Assembly: GCF_003945345.1 (NCBI RefSeq)
Contig: NZ_AP019308.1
Location: forward strand, 1,612,001-1,676,000
Length of the DNA: 64,000 bases
Reading direction: 5' to 3'
DNA from: Paenibacillus baekrokdamisoli
GTDB lineage: Bacteria; Bacillota; Bacilli; Paenibacillales; Paenibacillaceae
The position numbers and the translations under genes were made by a program. This document shows positions 45,327-53,901 of this stretch, one piece after another (positions within the stretch are counted from its first letter, which is position 1; the number at the start of each line of letters is the position of its first letter). The notes beneath the pieces were generated by a model. That model saw only the letters and a list, made by a program, of their open reading frames with translations, was not told where the DNA came from and did no database searches.

Positions 45327-46496
45327 CTACTTCTCCTTTGTACCAAACGGAGTTCCTACGTTCATTCCAGTACTCAATACGCCAACATCAACCTTGACAT
45401 GAAATCGATTTTGGGTAAGCTGCTTGTCCCATATCGGCTCCAGACGTTTCCAGAGTTTTGGATTCCTCCTGTAAATCTGATTTCCGATTCCGATGGCATC
45501 CAGCTTCTGCCGCTTGAAAATCAAGATCACGTGCTGAATTTCTTTCTCAATCTGGTCACTGATGTTATTCTCGAAGCGCTGCACATCTTTTTTTGATTTT
45601 AAGCGGGAGCACCGCAGCTCTCCAATAGTTCCTTTGATTATTATCTTTACATTGACCGTGACTTCGTTTCCATTCACTTTCGGAGTTACTTTACTGTTGA
45701 GAGAGAGAACTTCGAACGATTCTTTGTTTTGGACTTGTCCCTTAGTACCGTCTATGCAAGGGAATTCCAGTATCCCGTTATTATAATTGTTTAACAGCAT
45801 CATAAAGGCTTCCGTATCCCTCACCCCAAGAATGTCGACCAGCTTGCCGTCTTTGATTAAACCGACTCCGGAAACGACGGCTTCATCCTTAGAGCTGCTT
45901 TTATGAATATATGGGATGGCAGAGGTTTTCGAGGGACTCTTCAATTGAATAGCCAGCTCATATAGCGGGATTCTAGAGGCTTTGGCGGAATAATAGGCGC
46001 CACTGGTAACCATTTTTTTGAACTGCTGACCAATGGTCTGCTCGATAAACGGTTGAACTTCCAGAAAGTCGCCGGCTACTCCTTCCGCAACCAAGACGAG
46101 AACAGTGCCGCGCGGTTCTTGATCTCTTGAAAAATAATCAAGGACTTCACTTATGCTTTGGGTTTTGGCCAACTGCTCTCCGAGCAGAATAACACGCATA
46201 TGATCCCACTTGGCCTTACGTCCGAATTTCATCGGGATATCCCGAATGGCTTCAAAGATTGTTTCCCCACTCGTTCGGATATTGATGCCCTTCTGTGGAG
46301 ACTTTGATCCCCCGCCCTTTCCCATTTTGCTTGAAGGATTGTAGAAATGGGTCGTTAGTTGGATTTGATGGTCCTTGATCCGATCAATGGCAACCGCTTG
46401 GACATACCCATATTCGTCCAATTCATTATTATCCCAGCATCCGGTGGTTAGAGTAAGGATAAGCAAAGAAATGAGTGTGGATGTAAGTGGTTTCAC
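45327..46496 (-). CDS. Spore germination lipoprotein C subunit (GerAC family)
   Basis: A 389-residue lipoprotein with lipobox LTTGC followed by WDNNELDEYGYVQAVAID, the hallmark start of GerAC proteins. Further family segments are FNPS-like YNPSSKMGKGGG, KWDHMRVILLGEQLA and the C-terminal VNVKIIIKGTIGEL. It attaches to the outer face of the spore inner membrane and is required for receptor function. It overlaps the A gene by four bases (ATGA) and is followed almost directly by the small membrane gene. Confidence 0.93.
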   Translation of the reverse strand: MKPLTSTLISLLILTLTTGCWDNNELDEYGYVQAVAIDRIKDHQIQLTTHFYNPSSKMGKGGGSKSPQKGINIRTSGETIFEAIRDIPMKFGRKAKWDHMRVILLGEQLAKTQSISEVLDYFSRDQEPRGTVLVLVAEGVAGDFLEVQPFIEQTIGQQFKKMVTSGAYYSAKASRIPLYELAIQLKSPSKTSAIPYIHKSSSKDEAVVSGVGLIKDGKLVDILGVRDTEAFMMLLNNYNNGILEFPCIDGTKGQVQNKESFEVLSLNSKVTPKVNGNEVTVNVKIIIKGTIGELRCSRLKSKKDVQRFENNISDQIEKEIQHVILIFKRQKLDAIGIGNQIYRRNPKLWKRLEPIWDKQLTQNRFHVKVDVGVLSTGMNVGTPFGTKEK

Positions 46497-48052
46497 TGTA
46501 CCTTCTTCCCCTTTGGGGTCTTTTTATACAGGTGTCGACTCCGGGGCGAATGAAGCAGCATCCGCCTTGGTAAGACGATAAGTGCATCCCGCAGCTTATT
46601 TATGTCCAGTGGACTTAAAGAAGCCAGATACGGCTGTCCCAAAGAGCGTAAGGTAGCCAGATGGAGGTAAATAAGGATGAAGCCGATCATGATGCCAAGT
46701 CCTCCAAAAGTTGCGGCAAGAAACATTAACGGAAAACGCAGGATGCGAATCGCAATAGCCATGTTATATTGAGGTAGTGCAAAAGAGGCAATACCCGTTA
46801 AGGCGACGACAATGACCATAACCGGTGAAGCGATCTGGGATTGAATGGCTGCCTGTCCGATGACCAGCGCCCCGACTATACTCACGGCGGAACCGATCGG
46901 TTGAGGCAAGCGAAGCCCGGCTTCCCGCAGCAGCTCAAAGAAAAATTCCATAATGAGCGCCTCAACTATAGCCGGAAATGGAATCCCTTCCCGCGTGTCC
47001 AAAATCGCAAGAAGGAGAACGGTCGGAATGAGCTCAGAATGGAAGTTAGATAAAGCGATGTATGTACTCGGAAGCAGCAGCGCGATGATGAAAGCGGCCA
47101 CCCGAATCAGCCGAATTAATGATGAAAAGAGTGTTCGATAATAATAATCTTCGCTTGTTATAAAAAACTCCAAGAAATTACCCGGACAAATTAAAATGGA
47201 GGGGCTCCCATTCACCATAATGATAATTTTTCCGTCCAGCAGAGCTGAAATGGCGGTATCTGGACGTTCCGTATATCGAACCTGCGGAAAGGGGGAATAG
47301 CGGGAATCTCCGATCCATTCTTCAAGGTACGAGGCATCGAGAATTTCTTCCTTATCAACTAATGCAATGCGCTGCTTGAATTCGAGTAACGTTTCGGACT
47401 TCACGGTTCCATCCAAATAACAGTAAGCAACTTTTCTTTGACTCTGCTCACCGGATATAAAAAACTCCATTTTAAGCTTTGGGGATTTAAGCAGGCTTCG
47501 AATTACCCCAATATTGCGTTCGAGATTCTCTATGAAGCTCACATGGGGACCTTGTACACTAGGCTCCGTGATCGGTTCGGAAGCCTGTCGCTTTTCAACA
47601 TCGAGGGCGAGATAACCTAGCGCTTTATTCCATTCGTTAAAGAAGATGACTACTTTTCCGTCCAGAATGCTTTTGACGGCTTGGTCGATATTCTCCAAAA
47701 GCTCAGTTGAAAAGGAGGATGCTCCATCATTCTCAAAAAAACCAATCACATCTTCGACTGTAACTGTCATTGCGGGCCCGATCTCATGAGAAACGAGATT
47801 TTGGAGCGATTCTTTTAAATAATTTTTATGATTAGATTTAATTAATGTGTCGAAATAGACAGAAAATGCCTTTTGCTCCAGCATTGGACCATAGCTCCAA
47901 TGGAGGATCTCCAAATCTTTGCAATTAGCAAAAGACTCTTCTATGCTTCTTAAGTTTTCTTCCAAGTGGGAAGAAATAGAATTGGATGGTTTGGATATTG
48001 GATTGGAACTATGGCTAGGAGGATGCTTCTTATCATTTGGATGTTTCCGCAT
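46493..48052 (-). CDS. Spore germination receptor A subunit (GerAA/GerKA family)
   Basis: A 519-residue membrane protein, first gene of the operon. The N-terminal 60 residues are hydrophilic and serine/proline-rich. About 60-290 are the soluble N-terminal domain. About 300-480 carry the membrane segments with the conserved REGIPFPAIVEALIMEFFFELLREAGLRLPQPIGSAVSIVGALVIGQAA. GerAA subunits assemble into an ion channel that opens on germinant binding. AAAGGAGAG lies before the ATG at 48052. The operon is expected to be expressed in the forespore, though I could not identify a sigma-G promoter with confidence. Confidence 0.93.
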   Translation of the reverse strand: MRKHPNDKKHPPSHSSNPISKPSNSISSHLEENLRSIEESFANCKDLEILHWSYGPMLEQKAFSVYFDTLIKSNHKNYLKESLQNLVSHEIGPAMTVTVEDVIGFFENDGASSFSTELLENIDQAVKSILDGKVVIFFNEWNKALGYLALDVEKRQASEPITEPSVQGPHVSFIENLERNIGVIRSLLKSPKLKMEFFISGEQSQRKVAYCYLDGTVKSETLLEFKQRIALVDKEEILDASYLEEWIGDSRYSPFPQVRYTERPDTAISALLDGKIIIMVNGSPSILICPGNFLEFFITSEDYYYRTLFSSLIRLIRVAAFIIALLLPSTYIALSNFHSELIPTVLLLAILDTREGIPFPAIVEALIMEFFFELLREAGLRLPQPIGSAVSIVGALVIGQAAIQSQIASPVMVIVVALTGIASFALPQYNMAIAIRILRFPLMFLAATFGGLGIMIGFILIYLHLATLRSLGQPYLASLSPLDINKLRDALIVLPRRMLLHSPRSRHLYKKTPKGKKVQ

Positions 48053-48289
48053 ACTACTCTCCTTTAGGACGTTAAGTGTATTGATATCATTTCCACAAAT
48101 TAGGATTATATGCAGTAGCTATTGACATCTCTAATGTAAAAAATATTCTGGTTATTAGGAGATATTGGAAGGGGAATACGTATATGCGGTTAAACCTGTA
48201 ATGGTCTTTTTACAAAATAAAGCAGAAAAAACATCCTTTAAAAACCAAGGGATTTCTGCGCTTATTTTGTCCATTACGGGAACGCAAGG

Positions 48290-48627
48290 GAGGTCTTCTT
48301 GTGCTTCAGGATTTCCACCCCATTTCCACAAAATTAATAACGTCAAGAGGAACTACTGCAAATATTCGGAAGCATAAAGTGACAGGGGACTATTTTGATA
48401 CGAGCCTTGAGGAAAAGGAAGTTGCTTTTTCAAAGTTTCTTCCTGAAGGCAGCAGCTGTAGTAAACAAAGTGTATTTTTGAGAAATTGGACGCTCGGCGA
48501 GATCATTACTTCTATTGCTAGTGAAGGTTTACACATAAGGACCCTAGAAGAGATTCCGAATCAATCTTCAGATGAATTTGATAAAGGAATCCCAAAAACG
48601 TTTTCTATTACCGCAGAAAAAATGTAA
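48290..48627 (+). pseudogene. C-terminal fragment of a class I methyltransferase
   Basis: In one frame GGLLVLQDFHPISTKLIT, HKVTGDYFDTSLEEKEVAF and RNWTLGEIITSIASEGLHIRTLEEIPNQ read as the second half of a SAM-dependent methyltransferase. The SAM-binding half is absent: upstream of 48270 no frame gives the glycine-rich motif. A GTG at 48301 could start translation, but the product would lack the cofactor site. A terminator follows at 48655. Confidence 0.6.
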
Positions 48628-48654
48628 CAGGTGTCGGAGGTCAAAAACATAGTC

Positions 48655-48687
48655 CAAAAAAAGTCGCTTAAATGGCGACTTTTTTGT
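48655..48687. terminator. Terminator after the methyltransferase fragment
   Basis: AAAAAAGTCGC and GCGACTTTTTT with a short loop. The following bases to 48960 hold no supported gene; TATAAT at 48888-48893 may be the -10 box of the response-regulator operon. Confidence 0.75.
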
Positions 48688-48960
48688 TGTGAGACGGGCA
48701 GTCCTAACTCTAGCGAGGTAATCGCTAATGGAAGCAGCATCCAGCCCATGAGCTATTTTTATACGTATATCGGCTTTACCCTTAAATGGATATTTCGTTT
48801 GAACCGTAGATTTTGTTACAATGATGCTATTGGAGAAATTAGCCAATCAAATTATAAGATAACATAAATATAATTATGTAAACTAATTATAATGGAAGAA
48901 CAGTTAAATCCGATTTCACTACTCAAATGCGTCCTTCATGTGGAAGAAAGGAAGATTACG

Positions 48961-49662
48961 ATGCAGCGCATCATGATATGCGAGGATGATCCGAAGCTTT
49001 CGGCTATACTCAAGTCTAACATCGAAAAGTACGGCTACAATACGGGCGTCGTGCTTGATTTTGACTCTGTGTTTGATTTTTTTCAATCATATGATCCTCA
49101 TCTCGTACTTATGGATGTCAATCTACCTAAATATGATGGATTCTACTGGTGCAGACAAATACGTTCCGTATCTATGTGTCAAATCCTATTCATATCCGCC
49201 CGAGCAGGCGAGATGGACCAAGTCATGGCGCTAGAGTGTGGGGCAGATGATTACATAACCAAGCCGTTTCATCTTGAAGTGGTCATGGCCAAGATCCGAA
49301 GCCAACTACGGCGCGCTTATGGTGAATATGCTCAGAATACGGAAGAACGAATCGTAAAGCTGGCAGGATTAATCGTTTATCCGGAACGATTGGAGCTAGA
49401 ATTAAACGGAAGCCGAGCACAATTAACGAAGAAAGAGGCCGTGTTATTGGAAACTCTTATGCAGCAATTTCCACGGGTAGTAAACCGTGAAGTTTTATTG
49501 GATAAGCTATGGGATGATCAAGCATTCGTCGACGAGAACACGTTGAATGTAAATATTACCCGCTTGCGCAAGAAGCTTCAAGAGGTGGGCATCGATAATG
49601 GAGTCGAAACCGCGCGTGGTACAGGCTATAGGCTTCAGATCGTATGGGATAGTAGGGACTAA
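48961..49662 (+). CDS. OmpR-family response regulator, BceR type
   Basis: A 233-residue regulator. About 1-115 form the receiver domain (MICEDDPKLS acidic pocket, phospho-aspartate in LVLMDVNLPKYDGF, lysine in YITKPF). About 135-230 are a winged helix (AQLTKKEAVLLETLMQQFPRVVNREVLLDKLWDD, TLNVNITRLRKKL). The frame opens at 48892, but AGGAAG precedes the ATG at 48961. It pairs with the kinase starting four bases after its stop and, by family, activates the downstream ABC transporter genes when a peptide antibiotic is sensed. Confidence 0.9.
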   Translation: MQRIMICEDDPKLSAILKSNIEKYGYNTGVVLDFDSVFDFFQSYDPHLVLMDVNLPKYDGFYWCRQIRSVSMCQILFISARAGEMDQVMALECGADDYITKPFHLEVVMAKIRSQLRRAYGEYAQNTEERIVKLAGLIVYPERLELELNGSRAQLTKKEAVLLETLMQQFPRVVNREVLLDKLWDDQAFVDENTLNVNITRLRKKLQEVGIDNGVETARGTGYRLQIVWDSRD

Positions 49663-49665
49663 TCC

Positions 49666-50658
49666 ATGAAACTTTTTTTGCGCGAGCATATGCCACTTGT
49701 CATCCTACATATCGTTCAATTGTTCCTTGTCCTGCTCATTTATTGGCTCGACGGCTATCGGAATATGCTTACCGCCCTTTACTCCGTCTTTCTTGGTCTT
49801 GTAATGCTCTCCGGCTATTTGATTTACCGTTATGTGAGCCATAGATCGCTTTACAGTAAGCTGAGCGACCCTATGGAAACGTTGGATGATTCCATACATG
49901 GGGGCGGATATACACCGTTGTCCTCTGCATTCGATCAACTCCTTCAAACCCAGTATCGTCATTACCAGCAGCAGCTGAAAATTAGGGAAAAAACCCGTAA
50001 TGACCACCTCGCTTTCATGAATCAATGGGTCCATCAGATGAAGACGCCTTTATCCATCATTCGCCTAATGATGGAGGAAGCAGATGATGCGCGTTCGGCA
50101 AGTATACTCGAGGAATCAGATCGGATGGAGAAAGGACTGGATACAGTATTATACGCTGCGCGCCTTGAAACCTTCGAGCGTGATTTTCAAGTTGAAGCCG
50201 TTACACTAAGAGCAGTCGTTGAGAATGTTATTCGCGAAAATAAACGTTTGTTTATAGGAAATAAAGTCTACCCAGACTTACAGGTAGATTCAGGGCTCAT
50301 CGTTGAGAGTGATGCCAAATGGCTCTCTTTCATGATCGGCCAGCTCGTTACTAATGCGATTAAATACTCGGCAGAATCTCATCAGAAGGTAACGTTCACC
50401 TCGTACGTGAGGGGTAAAAATGCCATTCTGGAAATCCTTGACCGCGGTATTGGTATTTCACTATCAGATAGGAAACGAGTGTTCGAACCGTTCTATACGG
50501 GTGATAACGGAAGAAGATATCGGGAATCAACCGGAATGGGCCTTTATTTTGCCCAGGAAATAAGCAACCGTCTCGGTCATAAGATTGAGCTTGAATCAGA
50601 AGTCGGTGTTGGCACCTCTGTGAAGTTGATTTTTACATCATACCTTACAAAGACGTAA
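49666..50658 (+). CDS. Intramembrane-sensing histidine kinase, BceS type
   Basis: A 330-residue kinase with two membrane helices near the N-terminus and almost no loop between them, the mark of kinases that sense through a partner transporter. The phospho-acceptor is in FMNQWVHQMKTPLSIIRLM. The ATP domain has QLVTNAIKYS (N box), EILDRGIGIS and STGMGLYFAQEIS (G boxes). It depends on the permease encoded at 51504 for signal input in known BceRSAB systems. Confidence 0.9.
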   Translation: MKLFLREHMPLVILHIVQLFLVLLIYWLDGYRNMLTALYSVFLGLVMLSGYLIYRYVSHRSLYSKLSDPMETLDDSIHGGGYTPLSSAFDQLLQTQYRHYQQQLKIREKTRNDHLAFMNQWVHQMKTPLSIIRLMMEEADDARSASILEESDRMEKGLDTVLYAARLETFERDFQVEAVTLRAVVENVIRENKRLFIGNKVYPDLQVDSGLIVESDAKWLSFMIGQLVTNAIKYSAESHQKVTFTSYVRGKNAILEILDRGIGISLSDRKRVFEPFYTGDNGRRYRESTGMGLYFAQEISNRLGHKIELESEVGVGTSVKLIFTSYLTKT

Positions 50659-50758
50659 GGTAGTTGAAAGACAAATCGATAGGGCTGCTTGATTACTTCC
50701 GTTACACTCGGGTACAGAAGCAGATTAAAGACTGCGCAATGAAGAGGAGCGAGTGGTA

Positions 50759-51529
50759 ATGGAGATGCTTAGCGTTCATCAATTAAACAAAATCTACGGT
50801 GGGAAGGTTCCTTCCCGCGCTTTGACTGATATTAGCTTATCTATTGAGCAAGGTGAATTTGTCGGAATCATGGGACCGTCTGGAAGCGGCAAAACAACGT
50901 TACTCAATCTGGTAGCGGCGATTGACACTCCGACCACCGGTGAGGTTCTTATTAACGGGAAAAATCCGCATAAGCTCAAGAGGGTGGACCTGGCGCGATT
51001 TCGCAGAAAGGAGCTTGGCTTCGTTTTCCAAGATTTCAACCTACTAAACACTTTGACGGTAGAAGAGAATATCGTGCTTCCCCTGACTTTGGAGGGCGAA
51101 CGGGTTAAGGTGATGGAGGAAAAGGTAGCTTATATTGCCAAGAAGCTTGGGATTGAGACCATCCTTAAGAAACGTACCTACGAGATATCCGGCGGTCAGG
51201 CGCAGCGTACTGCGATTGCCAGAGCGATGATCCATTCACCGAAGTTTCTCTTCGCGGACGAGCCAACGGGTAACTTGGATTCCAAGTCCGCCAGGGACGT
51301 AATGGAAACGTTGAGCTCAATTAATCGTACGGACGGCACAGCCATGATGTTAGTTACGCACGACGCGGTAGCAGCCAGTTATTGCCACAGGATTATCTTC
51401 ATTAAAGATGGCCAATTATTTAATGAGATTCATTGTGGGGAGAGCCGCCAAGCCTTTTTCCAGAAAATCATTGACGTTCTTTCGTTGCTAGGAGGGAACG
51501 CACATGACCTTTCGTCAATTCGCGTTTAA
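50759..51529 (+). CDS. ABC transporter ATPase, BceA type
   Basis: A 256-residue ATPase of the MacB/BceA group. Walker A is GPSGSGKTTLL, the signature is ISGGQAQRTAIARAM (isoleucine in the first position), and Walker B is FLFADEPTGNLDS. The frame opens with a GTG at 50753, but the ATG at 50759 fits GAGGAG at 50743-50748. It overlaps the permease gene by 26 bases, indicating coupled translation. It powers removal of cell-wall-active peptides from their lipid targets. Confidence 0.92.
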   Translation: MEMLSVHQLNKIYGGKVPSRALTDISLSIEQGEFVGIMGPSGSGKTTLLNLVAAIDTPTTGEVLINGKNPHKLKRVDLARFRRKELGFVFQDFNLLNTLTVEENIVLPLTLEGERVKVMEEKVAYIAKKLGIETILKKRTYEISGGQAQRTAIARAMIHSPKFLFADEPTGNLDSKSARDVMETLSSINRTDGTAMMLVTHDAVAASYCHRIIFIKDGQLFNEIHCGESRQAFFQKIIDVLSLLGGNAHDLSSIRV

Positions 51530-53384
51530 TAATGTGCTGCGCAATAAGCGCACTTACGCTGCTTATTTCCTAAGCAGCGCGTTCTCTGTCATGGTTTTCT
51601 TCGTCTATGCCGTATTTGCTTTCCATCCGGACCTTGCGGACGGGAAAATTAACATGAACATATCGACTGGTATGCATTTTGCGGAAGGCTTGATTTATGT
51701 ATTTTCCTTTTTCTTTGTCCTTTACTCCATGAGTACCTTCTTAAAGACACGCAAGAAAGAATTCGGCTTGATGGTCATGCTCGGAATGACTAACACACAG
51801 TTAAGAACGATGGTGTTTCTTGAGAACGTTCTGATTGGTTTTTTTGCGACGGTGACGGGTATTCTGATGGGGCTGGTTATGTCTAAGCTAATGCTGCTCG
51901 CAGCTGAGAATTTCCTTGAATTAGATGAATCCTTGCCGTTTTACTTACCGATTAAGGCGATCTTTTTGACCTTTGGCGCGTTCGTGGTTTTATTTGTACT
52001 GATATCATTATTTACCGTTGTTATTCTCAGGGCCAATAAGCTCATCGATCTCATTAAGGGCAGCAGTATACCGAAAAAGGAACCGAAGTCGTCGATTCTA
52101 TTATCTTGGATCGCTGCACTGCTCTTAGCGGGGGGATATACGGTTGCTTTAATCATCAAAGGGATAGTAGTCGTATATGCCATGATTCCGGTTACCTTAA
52201 TCGTTATCGTGGGTACTTATTTCCTGTTTACGCAGCTGAGCGTTTACATCATTCACAAATTCAAGAATAACCGTTCCTTCTTTTGGCGCAAAACCAATAT
52301 GCTCTTTCTCTCGGATCTGGCTTATAGGATGAAAGACAATGCCCGGACTTTCTTCATGGTAGCCGTCCTTTCTTCCGTAGCCTTCTCGGCAATCGGTTCC
52401 CTGGTTGGCTTCAAGACTATGTCCACGGAGGTTATGGTGAAGGAGAATCCATTTGCATTCGAGTATATTGCTTATGAAAGCAATCAAGGAAAAGATGCGA
52501 AGGCCGAGGAAAGTCTGGCAACCATAGCAAGCTCGCTGCAAACTGCTAAAATCGACTACAAACGTCTGCAAATATCCATGTCAGATCAGGAAACGGATTC
52601 ACAAAAAAACGTAACCGTAGTTAAGGCTTCGGAGTATAATGCCATCGCGAAGGCGGCTGATGAGCAGACCGTAGATTTGAGAGGCAATCAATCCATGATG
52701 GTTTATTACACGAGTTCGATTATGGGTGATAAAAGTGTGAGTAGGGTTGAAGGAGTTCGACTTGCCACAGGCAATATTAAACTTGATCCTTTAGGAAGTA
52801 TATCGTCCGTGACTCTTCCTCTGTATGGCAATTATTACGTAATCTCGGATACCCTATTCGATAAGCTGAATCATGAAAAGCTGAATACTTTCTATGCCTT
52901 CGATGTCGACAACTATAACAAAACGTTTAAGGTCGGAGAGAGCCTTACGAAGAAATTATCAGGGGACAGTAATCGTTTCAAGTCCTTAGCCTACGATTTG
53001 CATCAGATGAATCAAGGATTTGGTCTAGTCATGTTCATTGGATTGTTCATAGGAGCTGTATTCTTCGTAGCTGCCGGCAGTTTCCTGTACTTTAGGCTAT
53101 ACGCAGATCTACCCGATGATAAATTCAAATTTACCTCTATCATGAAACTAGGGTTAACGGAGAAGGAGTTATCCAAGATTCTAACGAGGCAGCTGCTGAT
53201 TTTATTCTTTGTACCGATCGTCGTGGCCACAGCACATGGAGCAGTAGCTTTAACCTCGCTGCAGCATTTATTCGGTTATTCGCTCATGAAGGAATCGTTC
53301 TTGGTATTAGGAACGTTCGTATTTATTCAGATGATCTATTTTCTACTCATCAGATCCCGTTATATTAGACAGGTATTGGCTTAG
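51504..53384 (+). CDS. ABC transporter permease, BceB type
   Basis: A 626-residue permease of the FtsX superfamily. About ten membrane helices are arranged with four before, and a large extracellular domain of roughly 200 residues (about 310-510) between, the later helices, as in BceB/VraG. TAGGAGGG precedes the ATG. It completes a regulator-kinase-ATPase-permease module. The extracellular domain sets peptide specificity, so bacitracin, nisin or lipid II-binding peptides are all possible. Confidence 0.92.
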   Translation: MTFRQFAFNNVLRNKRTYAAYFLSSAFSVMVFFVYAVFAFHPDLADGKINMNISTGMHFAEGLIYVFSFFFVLYSMSTFLKTRKKEFGLMVMLGMTNTQLRTMVFLENVLIGFFATVTGILMGLVMSKLMLLAAENFLELDESLPFYLPIKAIFLTFGAFVVLFVLISLFTVVILRANKLIDLIKGSSIPKKEPKSSILLSWIAALLLAGGYTVALIIKGIVVVYAMIPVTLIVIVGTYFLFTQLSVYIIHKFKNNRSFFWRKTNMLFLSDLAYRMKDNARTFFMVAVLSSVAFSAIGSLVGFKTMSTEVMVKENPFAFEYIAYESNQGKDAKAEESLATIASSLQTAKIDYKRLQISMSDQETDSQKNVTVVKASEYNAIAKAADEQTVDLRGNQSMMVYYTSSIMGDKSVSRVEGVRLATGNIKLDPLGSISSVTLPLYGNYYVISDTLFDKLNHEKLNTFYAFDVDNYNKTFKVGESLTKKLSGDSNRFKSLAYDLHQMNQGFGLVMFIGLFIGAVFFVAAGSFLYFRLYADLPDDKFKFTSIMKLGLTEKELSKILTRQLLILFFVPIVVATAHGAVALTSLQHLFGYSLMKESFLVLGTFVFIQMIYFLLIRSRYIRQVLA

Positions 53385-53901
53385 TTAGTTGGTACATTAA
53401 TGATTTGGACATTCTCTACCACTACCGCACTTACAGCTTCTTGACATTGATCTGCGAATTCCGCTATTATAGGTGTAACTTAAGCAGCAAGGGGAAATTT
53501 TAATGTTTGTTGGTGTTCTTAACTCGTAATTGGATATTAGACACTGTAAGGAATGTAGTGTTTCTTACAGAAGGATGTTGAAAGGTAACGAATCCAGCTT
53601 GTCCGAACATAGGGCAGGTTTGTTAAGTTACATTCACTCCGAGTCGACCAAGAGTTAAGGACATAACGATTTCCGCCTGCTGGACGGCAAATCTGCGTGC
53701 TCTTTCGAGCACGCTTTTTTTATTGGACGAAGGGTGTTATCTGTCTTCTTAAACAGATGGCCATCGTTCGATTAGTGCCGATTCACTAACAGGAATGGGA
53801 CGCGTATGCGTTCTGTTCCTGTTTTTTTGTTTATTTAGACTGATTTGCCAATTACAAAGCTTATGCCCATAAGGCATAAACAATCAGGAGGACATCGAAC
53901 A
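53385..53901. other. Intergenic region with two stacked terminators
   Basis: No gene is supported in these 517 bases. GCGTGCTC/GAGCACGC followed by TTTTTTT (53695-53721) and the stem built on AACAGGAA/TTCCTGTT with inner ACGC/GCGT followed by TTTTTTT (53788-53828) are two good rho-independent terminators in series. Confidence 0.75.

Noticed and set aside
48568..48846. 92-residue minus-strand frame over the terminator at 48655
   Set aside because: It includes the terminator stem and the end of the methyltransferase fragment in reverse; no ribosome site.
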